DNA of 51,230 nucleotides, taken from assembly GCA_002698985.1 (NCBI GenBank), contig PAAY01000016.1, forward strand, positions 1-51,230. The letters run 5' to 3'. Made by a program: the position numbers and the translations under genes. Below, in pieces: positions 1 to 8,388 of this stretch. Below the pieces are notes generated by a model. That model saw only the letters and a list, made by a program, of their open reading frames with translations, was not told the DNA's origin and searched no databases. Numbering within the stretch: the stretch's first letter is position 1; each line of letters starts with the position of its first letter. Origin of the DNA: Saprospirales bacterium (GTDB lineage Bacteria > Bacteroidota > Bacteroidia > Chitinophagales > Saprospiraceae).

Positions 1-92
1 CGCCGGATTACCCGTATCCGCCTGCAAAATTTGCCTCGTTCAGAATAAAATTTGCTCACTTTCGCTCAAGCATGAAAATCTAAACAGGCTCT
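1..92 (-). repeat. Left copy of an inverted terminal/dispersed repeat
   Basis: Positions 1-92 match the reverse complement of 51094-51185 at 89 of 92 bases by hand; the differences are at 55, 58 and 86. The copy lies about 94 bases beyond the rlpA stop, with its GAGCCTGTTTAG end nearest that gene. It contains the short palindromes GCAAAATTTGC and CGGAT/ATCCG. The mismatch at 55-58 puts a TGA into the only short frame that the right copy keeps open, so the element is probably non-coding. It runs off the window edge, so its outer boundary is unknown. Confidence 0.85.
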
Positions 93-185
93 TATTTCAA
101 AAGCGGCGCAAATTTATAAGTTCAGTAATTTCAGCCCAAGTTTGATGATAAAAATTATCAAGGGCGCCAAAATTTTCTGAACAGC

Positions 186-1016
186 CTATTGAGCCAGTTT
201 AGACAGATCAACTACGAAGCCGTCCATCTTCTTATTCTTCTTGAGGTTTTTCTTGTACTCTTCAGCCTCGTTTCTGGTTTCAAAAGAGCCAAGAATAATT
301 TTGTACAGCTTGGTTCCGTCTTTCTTTTCAGCTACGCTCACGAGAACTTTATCAAACCACTTGGCCTTCAGTTCCTCCACTTTCTTGAACATAGCGTCCT
401 CATTTTCGAAAGCTGCAACCTGCACTCCAAAGCCTTTCATGTCTTCGCGCTTCAAAGAAACTTCATACAGCCCGGCAGAGGCGGTTGATTTTACACCTTT
501 CTTGGGTGTTGCAGACTTTACAGCCACCGCCTTGGGCTTGGAGGCTGGGGCCTTTTCTTCTTTGGTGGTCGTTTGTTCAGTAGCGCCTTTGGCAGAAACC
601 GTCTCCTTCTTTTCAGAAGTTTTGGGGCTTGCCGTTGCCACCTCCGTTTTGGCATTGTCCGCAACTACTTCAACTTTCACACGGGTGACACCGTCGTTCA
701 CCAGGCCAATTTTTTCGGCTGCTGCCCTCGACAACTCTACAATCCTTCCAGAGATGTAAGGCCCACGGTCATTGACCCGTACCTGTACGGATTTACCATT
801 GTCAAGGCGGGTAACTTTTATCGTCGTTCCGAAAGGAAGTGTTTTGTGGGCGGCTGTCATTTTATCCTTGTCATACAGTTCTCCACTTGCAGTTGGTTTT
901 CCGTGAAAGAGGTCAGAGTAATACGAGGCGAGACCGAGTTCTTCTTGCTGTGCCTGCAAAAACATGGGCATTACAAGAATGGTCATGAGGGTGAGGAGAA
1001 AAGCTTGTTTCTTCAT
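186..1016 (-). CDS. rlpA: Septal ring lytic transglycosylase RlpA family, with SPOR domain
   Basis: This is an exported cell-wall protein of the RlpA type, whose family cleaves or binds denuded peptidoglycan glycan strands at the division site. A signal peptide covers about residues 1-22 (cleavage near LQA). A double-psi beta-barrel domain spans about 29-117, with the conserved VNDRGPY at 81-87. A Lys/Thr/Ala-rich linker covers about 118-190. A SPOR domain, which recognises denuded septal glycan, covers about 195-275. The 276-residue length suits a Bacteroidota RlpA with SPOR. It stands alone, with 303 bases separating it from the divergent mnmA. Enzymatic activity is inferred, since some family members only bind. 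Confidence 0.9.
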   Translation of the reverse strand: MKKQAFLLTLMTILVMPMFLQAQQEELGLASYYSDLFHGKPTASGELYDKDKMTAAHKTLPFGTTIKVTRLDNGKSVQVRVNDRGPYISGRIVELSRAAAEKIGLVNDGVTRVKVEVVADNAKTEVATASPKTSEKKETVSAKGATEQTTTKEEKAPASKPKAVAVKSATPKKGVKSTASAGLYEVSLKREDMKGFGVQVAAFENEDAMFKKVEELKAKWFDKVLVSVAEKKDGTKLYKIILGSFETRNEAEEYKKNLKKNKKMDGFVVDLSKLAQ

Positions 1017-1064
1017 GTCAGTACGTTTGGTTAATAATTCAGGTTAATTGGAATTGGCAATTAC

Positions 1065-1072
1065 CAAATTTA
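1065..1072 (-). promoter_or_regulatory. Possible -7 element (TAAATTTG) for rlpA
   Basis: On the minus strand this reads TAAATTTG, matching the Bacteroidota -7 consensus TAnnTTTG. It lies 48 bases upstream of the rlpA start. No clear TTG-type -33 element is seen at the usual distance. Confidence 0.3.
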
Positions 1073-1248
1073 GGTACTAATGTGGAAATTCCATCATTTA
1101 GCACCACATTGAGACTATAAATTGCTGATTTTCAGAATTCAGCTACAAATACTCAACGACTCTTCAACAGAATCTATTGGCGGGATGTTCCCTTAGCTGC
1201 AAAAGGTCTCAGCTCCGCAATGTTGGTAGCAAAGGAAACTCAAAGTTG

Positions 1249-1256
1249 TAATTTTG
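1249..1256 (+). promoter_or_regulatory. Possible -7 element (TAATTTTG) for mnmA
   Basis: TAATTTTG matches TAnnTTTG and lies 63 bases upstream of the mnmA ATG. The nearest TTG upstream (1223-1225) is about 23 bases away, slightly long for a -33 element, so support is modest. Confidence 0.3.
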
Positions 1257-1319
1257 CAAACTCTTTGAGAGATCGCATTGCCCACTGAGTCAAAAAAGAT
1301 ACACTTAAGTCACTGATAA

Positions 1320-2420
1320 ATGAGCAAATTAGGAAGGGTTCTGGTAGCAATGAGTGGTGGCATTGACAGTACGGTTACGGCCATGCTGATGCATGAGCAA
1401 GGTTATGAGGTCATTGGCATCACAATGAAAACCTGGGATTACGCCAGCTCAGGTGGGTCAAAGAAGGAAACCGGCTGCTGCAGCCTTGATTCCATCAACG
1501 ACGCACGGAAGGTTGCTGTTGACATGGGTTTCCACCACTTCATCGTTGATATCCGTGAAGAATTCGGAGACTATGTCATCGACAATTTTGTCGATGAATA
1601 CCTGGCCGGAAGAACTCCGAACCCCTGCGTATTGTGCAATACCCACATCAAGTGGAATTCTCTTCTCAAAAGAGCTGACGCACTCGATTGCGAATTCATC
1701 GCTACCGGGCACTATGCCATCATCAATGAACATGAAGGCAGAAAATTCATATCCAAGGCAGTAGATCCCACCAAGGATCAATCTTATGTTTTGTGGGGTC
1801 TCAGTCAGGAATGCCTCCAACGAAGCCATTTTCCGCTGGGCAAGTTCACAAAGCAGGAAGTCCGCCAAATGGCTTTTGAACGTGGCTACACAGAGTTGGC
1901 GAAAAAGGCCGAGAGCTATGAAATTTGCTTCGTCCCTGACAACGACTACCGGAGTTTTCTGAAGAGAAGGGTTCCTGGCCTCGAGGCTGAAGTTGCCGGA
2001 GGAAAATTTGTCAACACAAGAGGTGAAGTCATTGGGGAACACAAGGGCTACCCCTTTTATACCATTGGCCAGCGCAAAGGACTTGGAATGGCATTCGGCC
2101 AGCCCATGTTCGTTACGGAAATCCGGCCTGAATCCAACACCGTGGTGCTGGGCACTGAAGATGAATTGATCCGCAATTCAATGAAAGTTGGCAAAGTAAA
2201 CCTGATGAAATATGCCGAAGTTGCTGATGGCCTGGAAGTTGTAACTAAGGTGAGATACCGGGACAATGGAACCTACAGCCTCCTCCACCCCATCGATCAA
2301 GGCGTTGAAGTAGAATTTCTGGCCAACGTAAAAGGTATTGCCCCCGGCCAAAGCGCAGTATTTTACGAAGGAGATGATGTCGTTGGGGGGGGAATCATTC
2401 ATGGAAGTGCCTTTCAATAA
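1320..2420 (+). CDS. mnmA: tRNA-specific 2-thiouridylase MnmA
   Basis: MnmA transfers sulfur to U34 of the wobble position in tRNA-Lys, -Glu and -Gln, using ATP and a persulfide relay. The PP-loop SGGIDST is at residues 12-18. The two catalytic cysteines expected for the family are visible: C106 in NPCVLCN and C203 in SYEICF. The 366-residue length is normal. The stop codon overlaps the next start by one base (TAATG), so it is translationally coupled to the lipoprotein gene and probably co-transcribed with rimM. The function assignment is secure from the motifs. Confidence 0.97.
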   Translation: MSKLGRVLVAMSGGIDSTVTAMLMHEQGYEVIGITMKTWDYASSGGSKKETGCCSLDSINDARKVAVDMGFHHFIVDIREEFGDYVIDNFVDEYLAGRTPNPCVLCNTHIKWNSLLKRADALDCEFIATGHYAIINEHEGRKFISKAVDPTKDQSYVLWGLSQECLQRSHFPLGKFTKQEVRQMAFERGYTELAKKAESYEICFVPDNDYRSFLKRRVPGLEAEVAGGKFVNTRGEVIGEHKGYPFYTIGQRKGLGMAFGQPMFVTEIRPESNTVVLGTEDELIRNSMKVGKVNLMKYAEVADGLEVVTKVRYRDNGTYSLLHPIDQGVEVEFLANVKGIAPGQSAVFYEGDDVVGGGIIHGSAFQ

Positions 2421-3157
2421 TGCTGAAACTTGCCATTCCGCTTTTGACCATTGCATTGCTGGCATCCTGCAAAACCGAGCAGGATCCTTTTGACAGGGAT
2501 TTTGGTTTTGACTATTACCCGCTCGAAGTGGGAAAATCCATGATCTATCAAATGGATTCCACCATTTACGACCCAACCGGGGATTCCATGCTCATTCATT
2601 CCACCTCCTTCCTGAAAGAAACCGTGGTAGACTCATTCATCGACCTGACAGGTACTCCCGTTTACAGGATTGAGCAATACCACAGGGCGGCTGATACCTT
2701 GCCTTGGGTGATCAACAAGGTGGTTACGGCTTCCATCACAAACAACCAGGCGCAGCGGGTTGAGGACAATCTTCGTTTCATCAAATTGACCTTTCCGGTA
2801 AGGGAAAACAACAGTTGGGACGGCAATGTATTTTTCGACTCCGGCACCAAAGTCACCGTAGCGGGTGAAACGCTGGAGATGTTCAAGTCATGGTCCTACC
2901 GGATCATCGAGAAGGACCACCCGGAGTCAATTGGTGCATTCTCTTTTCCCGAGGTGGTGACAGTACAGAACGCAGACAGCGAGAACCTCATTGAACTCCG
3001 CCTTGCACACGAAAAGTACGCCCGCGGAGTTGGCCTGGTTTACCGGGAGCTTTGGATATTGGATACGCAATGTATCGAGGATTGCATTGGAATGACCTGG
3101 GAGCAAAAAGCCGAAAAGGGATTCATTCTGAAACAAACATTGATAGATCACAACTGA
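2420..3157 (+). CDS. Hypothetical lipoprotein between mnmA and rimM
   Basis: The N-terminus is a lipoprotein signal with lipobox LLASC (Cys at about residue 16), so the 245-residue protein is probably anchored in an envelope membrane. The mature part is beta-rich, with no domain I can name. It starts with a region on the pattern YYPLEVGKSMIYQMDST, a style common in Bacteroidota lipoproteins of unknown role. Two cysteines near the C-terminus (CIEDC) could form a disulfide. Its start overlaps the mnmA stop by one base, and rimM follows after 3 bases, so it sits inside a translation-related operon. That placement gives no functional clue. Confidence 0.85.
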   Translation: MLKLAIPLLTIALLASCKTEQDPFDRDFGFDYYPLEVGKSMIYQMDSTIYDPTGDSMLIHSTSFLKETVVDSFIDLTGTPVYRIEQYHRAADTLPWVINKVVTASITNNQAQRVEDNLRFIKLTFPVRENNSWDGNVFFDSGTKVTVAGETLEMFKSWSYRIIEKDHPESIGAFSFPEVVTVQNADSENLIELRLAHEKYARGVGLVYRELWILDTQCIEDCIGMTWEQKAEKGFILKQTLIDHN

Positions 3158-3160
3158 CTT

Positions 3161-3679
3161 ATGCTCGCGCTTACCCCCATTGGAAAGATTACAAAGGTTC
3201 ATGGTGCACAGGGTGAACTCAAGGCGAAAGTCGAAGAACGATTCCTGGATGCCCTCTACAATGCTGAGTTCGTCTTCGTCAAACAGGCCGGCAAGCCCGT
3301 ACCTTTCTTCCTCGAAGACATCAGAGGAGACGACAACCCCATTCTCAAACTAGAAGAAATTGACTCACCACAGGATGCAACTCCTTTGACTTCACAAGAA
3401 CTGCTATTGGAAACCCAACTCGTCGAGCAATTTGCGGAAGAAGCATCTGGCACAAGCTCTTTCGGATACCTTACTGGCTACACACTGCACGACCAAAACA
3501 GTGGCAAATCAGGACTGATCAAGGAAGTATTGGAATACCCGCAGCAGGAAATTGCATCCGTCGTTGATGACAAAAATTTGAGTGTATTGATCCCCTTACA
3601 CGATGAGTTGATAGTTGAGATTGACGATGAAAAGAAAATTGTCGAAGTGAAATTGCCGGATGGACTTTTCGAAGTATAA
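3161..3679 (+). CDS. rimM: Ribosome maturation factor RimM
   Basis: RimM binds ribosomal protein S19 and helps mature the 30S head and 16S rRNA. The N-terminal RimM beta-barrel begins with LTPIGKITKVHGAQGELKAK (residues 3-22), with the family GxIxkxhGxxGelk pattern. The PRC-barrel-like C-terminal half contains the pattern EIASVVDDKNLSVLIPLHDE. The 172-residue length is typical. It is the last gene of the mnmA-lipoprotein-rimM unit, and a convergent gene with a hairpin terminator lies just downstream. Confidence 0.93.
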   Translation: MLALTPIGKITKVHGAQGELKAKVEERFLDALYNAEFVFVKQAGKPVPFFLEDIRGDDNPILKLEEIDSPQDATPLTSQELLLETQLVEQFAEEASGTSSFGYLTGYTLHDQNSGKSGLIKEVLEYPQQEIASVVDDKNLSVLIPLHDELIVEIDDEKKIVEVKLPDGLFEV

Positions 3680-3713
3680 AAAAACTCCTCGAGACCGATC
3701 ATCACGAGGAGTT
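3675..3713 (-). terminator. Intrinsic terminator after the HhH/coiled-coil gene
   Basis: AACTCCTCG (3683-3691) pairs perfectly with CGAGGAGTT (3705-3713). Read on the minus strand, the stem is followed by a run of seven T (3682 downward), the classic intrinsic terminator form. It lies 23 bases after the minus-strand stop at 3736 and may also slow plus-strand transcripts leaving rimM. Confidence 0.8.
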
Positions 3714-3735
3714 CATCATACCTAAACGAATAAAG

Positions 3736-4371
3736 CTATTTTTTGCGTCCTCCACTCAGGCTGTCCTGGAGGCTCTTCAATTCAGACCACTTGCCATCAG
3801 CAGCCAGTGCAGCCTGTTCCTTCCAGGTGCCTGGGTCAGCAAGCTTGAAACGGGGGCCTGCCTCTTCAAGGATCTGTTCGATTTTTTCAAGTGGTGCATC
3901 GGCCAATTGCCGGAAGGTTTGGATGCCAGCCGCATTCATCAATTTTTCGATTTTGGGTCCTATGCCTTCGATCTTCTTCAAGTCGTCTTTTGCCCCGGAT
4001 GTTGCCCCCAAAGCCATTTTGGAGGCAGCCGTTTGGGCTCCGCCTGATGCTTGCAGTTGCTCAATTTTACCTTTGTACATAAACACATCTGCTTCCAGGC
4101 TCCTGTTCTTTTTCTTCAAAGCATCATTCTCCTGTTCTAATTGCTCAGCTTTGTAGCGAAGACTTGCGTGATCTTTTTCCAATTCGGTATGCAGATTTTT
4201 CAATCGGCCGTGCTCTTCTTCCAGCTCCTTATACAGGTTTCTGTAGCGGCTCCAAAGGATATATCCCAGCAGCAAACCCAGTGCAAAAGCAACGAGCAGC
4301 ATCAACAAAATTTCTATGGTATGATCAGCATAAGTTCCTGCTCCGGGACCTTGAAAAGTATTCTCAAACAT
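3736..4371 (-). CDS. Membrane-anchored coiled-coil protein with helix-hairpin-helix domain
   Basis: The 211-residue protein has one membrane helix (about residues 18-42), then a charged coiled coil (about 45-112), then a helix-hairpin-helix-like domain (about 128-195). The last carries KIEGIGPKIEKLMNAAGI, the pattern of the HhH domains in DUF4332- and L21-like proteins. Such domains usually bind DNA or proteins non-specifically. With a cytoplasmic coiled coil it could tether something to the membrane, but no specific role is known to me. It has its own terminator just downstream and stands apart from the OmpA-like gene. Confidence 0.8.
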   Translation of the reverse strand: MFENTFQGPGAGTYADHTIEILLMLLVAFALGLLLGYILWSRYRNLYKELEEEHGRLKNLHTELEKDHASLRYKAEQLEQENDALKKKNRSLEADVFMYKGKIEQLQASGGAQTAASKMALGATSGAKDDLKKIEGIGPKIEKLMNAAGIQTFRQLADAPLEKIEQILEEAGPRFKLADPGTWKEQAALAADGKWSELKSLQDSLSGGRKK

Positions 4372-4485
4372 GGTTTGTCGTTTTTATGATTGCCAATTGG
4401 TTGAAAATTCAAAATTCGATTTCTCCTCATCTCCCGCTTCTCAAGTAAAGCAGGTAGATTCGGAATTGCACACACACATTCACAC

Positions 4486-5358
4486 TCACTCCTTTTTATT
4501 CAGCACGAGTTCCACTCTCCTGTTTTGCCTCCTGCCCTCTTCAGTGTCATTGCTTGCAACGGGTTGTTTCTCTCCCATGGAGGCAATTTGGATCCGATCG
4601 GCAGGAATACCTTTGGAGATCAGAATAGACTGAATGTGCTTGGCTCTGTCAAGTGCCAGTTTGTGATTGAACTCTTCTGTACCCATTGCATCCGTATGGC
4701 CGGTTATCGACACCGTCTCGTCCGTCTTTTTCAATCGCTCGGTCAACTTTTCCAGGTATTCGTCAACCTGTGGATTTGCCTCTTTTGTTGCACTGCCGTA
4801 AGGGAACAGGATGCTGATCCGGTTCTCTACTTCAATGATCTCTACCTCATCGCCCTTTGGCGCCTCTTTGTAGTTGATGGATATGGCATCCAGGTAACTG
4901 TTTTTCATTGGCTCTGGTGATTTGGCGCCAATTTGCCGGGAAGTCACCACGATCAACTCGTCATCCACCTGACCCTCAAACAACTTTTTGACATTGTCAG
5001 CCCGTGCAAGCCCCATGTTGGAGTAACCCTCCGGAGCTGTCTCATCCCCGTAATATTTTCCGACGATTTCAAACAACTGACCCTCAGGCAATGAAGAAAC
5101 TTTGGATTTGAGGAATTCATCGTAACCAGGGCCTGGCTCAGGCTCTGCACTGTTCCATTTAAACCCCAGGGCATAAGTGTTCACGGCAGGTTCCGAAGTG
5201 GCTGATTCATTGGTTGAAAGGCTGTCGTCAACGACGGCGACAGTAGTATAATCGGCACCGCATTTCTGTTTAATGCTGCACACATACCATTGCTGGCAGA
5301 CGTAGCACCAAATCAGGAATATACCGATAGGCAGTAGTGCTAACCTTGGCATAGTCAA
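4486..5358 (-). CDS. OmpA family protein with a second, degenerate OmpA-like domain
   Basis: The C-terminal domain (about residues 185-288) is a clear OmpA peptidoglycan-binding fold: SITGHTDAMGTEEFN, then LALDRAKHIQSILISKGI, then GRRQNRRVEL. The N-terminus has a hydrophobic segment (about 5-22) and four nearby cysteines. The middle region (about 85-155), with a GKYYGDET stretch followed by LARADNVKKLF, has the same spacing of elements as an OmpA domain but lacks the key residues, so I read it as a diverged second copy. It probably anchors the envelope to peptidoglycan. Start choice is uncertain by two residues. Confidence 0.88.
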   Translation of the reverse strand: MTMPRLALLPIGIFLIWCYVCQQWYVCSIKQKCGADYTTVAVVDDSLSTNESATSEPAVNTYALGFKWNSAEPEPGPGYDEFLKSKVSSLPEGQLFEIVGKYYGDETAPEGYSNMGLARADNVKKLFEGQVDDELIVVTSRQIGAKSPEPMKNSYLDAISINYKEAPKGDEVEIIEVENRISILFPYGSATKEANPQVDEYLEKLTERLKKTDETVSITGHTDAMGTEEFNHKLALDRAKHIQSILISKGIPADRIQIASMGEKQPVASNDTEEGRRQNRRVELVLNKKE

Positions 5359-5416
5359 AGGTTTATTAAAGAATGATGAATCGGGAATTATTACAACAGC
5401 CGGATGATAGGATGGC

Positions 5417-5424
5417 CAAATGTA
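5417..5424 (-). promoter_or_regulatory. Possible -7 element (TACATTTG) for the OmpA-like gene
   Basis: The minus strand reads TACATTTG, a full TAnnTTTG match, 58 bases upstream of the OmpA-like start. A -33 element is not obvious. Confidence 0.35.
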
Positions 5425-5514
5425 ACTAATGAATTGAATTTAAAAGAATAACCTATTCACGTTTTTTAATTGTTAGGCCAAATTTTAATTTGAATAATTT
5501 ATGTTTTTCAGATG

Positions 5515-5533
5515 GGTTGCAAATTCTGCAACC
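5515..5533 (-). terminator. Hairpin downstream of yigZ
   Basis: GGTTGCA (5515-5521) pairs with TGCAACC (5527-5533) around a five-base loop, 59 bases after the yigZ stop. There is no T-run on either side, so it may be a weak terminator or an RNA-stabilising hairpin. Confidence 0.4.
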
Positions 5534-5591
5534 ATTGAGAAGATGAGGCAAGACAGGAATACTTTGCCGAGACTTCTTCGAATAACATGCA

Positions 5592-6239
5592 CTAAACCTG
5601 CTCTATCTCCAATCCCTCTATTCTCTCTGTCTCCACTGCCTGTTCCAAGGACATTTTACCAACCAGGGCCTTCAACCGGAGAAGTTCCTCTTCCGTTTTC
5701 GAAGCCCTGATCTCAACTACAATGGAAGGGCTGGCATCAAAATTATGCTCCAGAATTTCTGCCTCGATTTTTTTTGCTGCGTTCATTACCTCCCCCATCA
5801 GGGAATAGTCAAAAGAGACCCTGAACTTCTTCGAAACGTACTTCGTGATGATTTCAGCCTTTTGCAAGGCGTCCTGCGTACTGCTTTTGTACGCATTGAT
5901 CAACCCGGAAGTCCCCAACAAAGTACCCCCGAAATACCGCACAACAACCACAAAGACATTGGTGAGCCCAAAACTGTCAATTTGTCCCAGGATTGGGCGG
6001 CCGGCGGTTCCTGAAGGCTCTCCGTCGTCATTGGCCCTGAAACTTTCACCCTGATAACCAAAGCGATAGGCCCAGCAATGATGCCTTGCTTTTGGATGTT
6101 CTTTCTTTACCTCTTCCAGGCGGGCAGTCCATTCTTCCTCGCTTCGCAATGGGTAGGCATAGGCGATGAACTTACTACCCCTGTCCCGGAATTCACCGGT
6201 GGCTGGAGCAGCCAGGGTCTTGAATGAATCGGATGACAT
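5592..6239 (-). CDS. yigZ: YigZ/IMPACT family protein
   Basis: This is a conserved protein of the IMPACT/YigZ family; the yeast and mammalian relatives act in translational control, while the bacterial role is unclear. The N-terminal domain carries the family signature DDGEPSGTAGRP, and a DUF1949-like C-terminal domain follows. I chose the start at 6239 (MSSDSFKTL, 215 aa). The longer upstream frame is only the truB sequence read out of frame, and the chosen ATG overlaps the truB stop (TGATG), implying coupled translation. The usual family length of about 200 residues supports this start. Confidence 0.9.
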   Translation of the reverse strand: MSSDSFKTLAAPATGEFRDRGSKFIAYAYPLRSEEEWTARLEEVKKEHPKARHHCWAYRFGYQGESFRANDDGEPSGTAGRPILGQIDSFGLTNVFVVVVRYFGGTLLGTSGLINAYKSSTQDALQKAEIITKYVSKKFRVSFDYSLMGEVMNAAKKIEAEILEHNFDASPSIVVEIRASKTEEELLRLKALVGKMSLEQAVETERIEGLEIEQV

Positions 6240-6961
6240 CAGGAGTTGACGGTTGGAGAAATGGATTCGATGTGATCGATGAGCGCTTCCAATTCCCAGG
6301 CATCTTCCAGCTTGAATTTGCCGATAGCAGTCCGGGTTAGTTCGGTTAGGTACCCACCTACGCCCAGCTTCTGCCCAAAATCGTGGGCCAGTGACCTGAT
6401 GTAGGTGCCTTTGCTGCACCTGACTTTGAAATGGATTTCAGGCAGGTTGATCTGAGTTATCTCAAACTCATGAATGGTTACCGGCCGGGGTTCCACCGTG
6501 ACCTTTTTCCCTGCCCGGGCCTGCTTGTAAAGGGGCTGACCATCCACTTTGATTGCCGAATAGATGGGTGGCAATTGCATCAAATCTCCGATGAAGGATT
6601 TCCGTGCTTCTTCGATATCCTCTTCGGTTAGCTCATCCAATGGCAAGACATTTTCCGGTTCGCATTCAGCATCATAAGAAGCGGTGGTGGCACCAAGCGT
6701 AATCACACCGGTGTAGGTCTTGTCCAACCCCTGGTAATTCGACAGTTTCTTGGTCATCTTCCCCGTACAGATAATCAGCAGGCCTGTAGCCATGGGGTCC
6801 AGGGTGCCGGCGTGACCAACCTTTATTTTCTTTATTCCCAGACTTTGTTTGAGGGAAGAGCGGATTTTGTTGACAACGTCAAAAGAAGTCCAGGATTTGG
6901 GCTTGTTTACGAGGAGAAAAGCGCCATCGATGAATTTCTGTCCAGGCAAAGGGTCGTCCAT
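6239..6961 (-). CDS. truB: tRNA pseudouridine(55) synthase TruB
   Basis: TruB makes pseudouridine 55 in the T-loop of tRNAs. The catalytic aspartate lies in GHAGTLDPMATGLL, and the family start KPKSWTSFDVVNKIR and the later GTYIRSLAHDFG are present. The 240-residue length is normal for Bacteroidota. It sits in the minus-strand run between uppP and yigZ, and its stop overlaps the yigZ start by one base. The ftsX-DUF3098-uppP-truB order is, as far as I know, a recurrent Bacteroidota neighbourhood. Confidence 0.96.
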   Translation of the reverse strand: MDDPLPGQKFIDGAFLLVNKPKSWTSFDVVNKIRSSLKQSLGIKKIKVGHAGTLDPMATGLLIICTGKMTKKLSNYQGLDKTYTGVITLGATTASYDAECEPENVLPLDELTEEDIEEARKSFIGDLMQLPPIYSAIKVDGQPLYKQARAGKKVTVEPRPVTIHEFEITQINLPEIHFKVRCSKGTYIRSLAHDFGQKLGVGGYLTELTRTAIGKFKLEDAWELEALIDHIESISPTVNS

Positions 6962-7095
6962 TCTGAATAGATTTCATGAAAGAATTAGGAAACACAAAAT
7001 TAAGACAACCAACAGATTGGGTTTACTGACTTTAGAAAGTTGTTTGTTTTTATCCAATCCATTTGTCGCCGTGCAAGGATGTTTTGTGTTCACAG

Positions 7096-7896
7096 CTACA
7101 TCCGAAGATGTAAAATGATTGCAATTATTCCAACTATCACACAGTAAATGGCGAAGTATTTCAGCTGGCTTTTCTTCACCAAAGCTATCATCCATTTACA
7201 CGCTATCATGCCGGTGATAAAAGATGCCAGAAAGCCAATGATCAAGGCACCTACATGATTTTCCGAAGCAGCTGCCAAATCACCGCTCAACAGATCTTTG
7301 GCGATCTTTCCGAAGATGAGCGGAACCACCATCAAAAAAGAAAATCTTGCAGCCCTGGTTCTGTCGATACCCAGCAAAACCGAGGTTGAAATAGTAGCTC
7401 CTGAGCGTGAAATTCCGGGAAGAATGGCAATGGCCTGCGACAAGCCCACGATTAAAGAATGCCCGTATCCCACCTTTTTGGTGGTATCCCTGGCCCGGTC
7501 AGCCAGGAGCAAAAGCACAGCCGTGACGATCAGGCAAATCCCAACCAATGTCAATTGCCTGCTGAACAAGGCGTCTATTTCTTCTTCGAAAAAAACGCCA
7601 ACCAGCGCTGCAGGGATCATCGAGATGATGATTTTGACGGCAAACATGGTTTCTTCGTCCCAACGAAATGAAAAGAGGCTTTTGAGAATCTTTTGAACAT
7701 CCTTCCAAAAGATCACTACGGTGCTGAGAGCAGTGCCGAAATGCACAACGACCGTCATAAGCAAACTTTGCTCGGGCAGGCTTTCGTCACCCAACAGGTA
7801 TTTGGCCAGTTCGAGGTGGCCACTGCTGCTCACCGGAAGAAATTCCGTCAATCCCTGCACCATCCCGAGGATGGCCGCAAGTAGTAGCTCATTCAT
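7096..7896 (-). CDS. uppP: Undecaprenyl-diphosphatase UppP (BacA family)
   Basis: UppP dephosphorylates undecaprenyl diphosphate so that the lipid carrier can be reused in peptidoglycan and polysaccharide synthesis. It is a multi-pass inner-membrane protein. The family signatures GLTEFLPVSSSGHLEL (about residues 15-30) and LPGISRSGATISTSVLLG (about 158-175) are both intact, including the glutamate and arginine used in catalysis. Length is 266. It lies between the DUF3098 gene (26 bases upstream) and truB, likely in the same transcript. Confidence 0.96.
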   Translation of the reverse strand: MNELLLAAILGMVQGLTEFLPVSSSGHLELAKYLLGDESLPEQSLLMTVVVHFGTALSTVVIFWKDVQKILKSLFSFRWDEETMFAVKIIISMIPAALVGVFFEEEIDALFSRQLTLVGICLIVTAVLLLLADRARDTTKKVGYGHSLIVGLSQAIAILPGISRSGATISTSVLLGIDRTRAARFSFLMVVPLIFGKIAKDLLSGDLAAASENHVGALIIGFLASFITGMIACKWMIALVKKSQLKYFAIYCVIVGIIAIILHLRM

Positions 7897-7922
7897 TGAT
7901 TCAGCATTTTATAGAAGAAGTG

Positions 7923-8273
7923 TCAGGCCTCTTCGGCTTCCGGAGAAGCTTTTTTGAATATGGCAATTATTTCAACAATGAGGCCAAGCAGGATGAGGGC
8001 CGGTGCCAGAATGATCCGGCGTGGGCTGTAGATGAGGTTTTCGTCCCAAACATCAGGACTCGGCATTTTCCCTCCGCTCATGAGTACCATACCCAATGCT
8101 ATCAGCAATATTCCACCAATCATCCACAGGAAATTTACCTTCCCAAATACCAGATCGGTGGGTTTGGCTGGAGCCTGAGAGGAAGATGTGCCGCTTCGCC
8201 TGGCTTTAACCGGAGCCTTTGCCGGAGCGGAGGTGGTAACAACCACTTTCTTCTTTTTTGAAGGACTGCTCAT
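7923..8273 (-). CDS. DUF3098 family small membrane protein
   Basis: The protein starts with a basic Ser/Lys/Pro-rich cytoplasmic tail, then a FGKVNFLWMIGGILLIALG membrane segment, a short loop, and a second membrane segment near RIILAPALILLGLIVEII. This arrangement is typical of DUF3098, a Bacteroidota family of unknown function. I prefer the start at 8273 (MSSPSKKKK, 116 aa) over the frame start at 8336, because the extra 21 residues look non-native and family members are short. It sits between ftsX and uppP. Confidence 0.85.
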   Translation of the reverse strand: MSSPSKKKKVVVTTSAPAKAPVKARRSGTSSSQAPAKPTDLVFGKVNFLWMIGGILLIALGMVLMSGGKMPSPDVWDENLIYSPRRIILAPALILLGLIVEIIAIFKKASPEAEEA

Positions 8274-8388
8274 AATCCTGAATCTTGATTTTTTTAGACG
8301 GTTCCGGTCTGTAACGACCGGATTTTGAACGGGCAAATCTATTGCAATTTCTATAATCCGACTCGCTTTACAGGTTTATTCCACTTCG

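Larger units (their letters stand above)
1017..1319. other. Intergenic region between divergent rlpA and mnmA
   Basis: This 303-base gap separates two divergently transcribed genes. I see possible TAnnTTTG elements for each gene (1065-1072 minus, 1249-1256 plus). No convincing ORF, tRNA or strong hairpin is visible. Confidence 0.5.
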
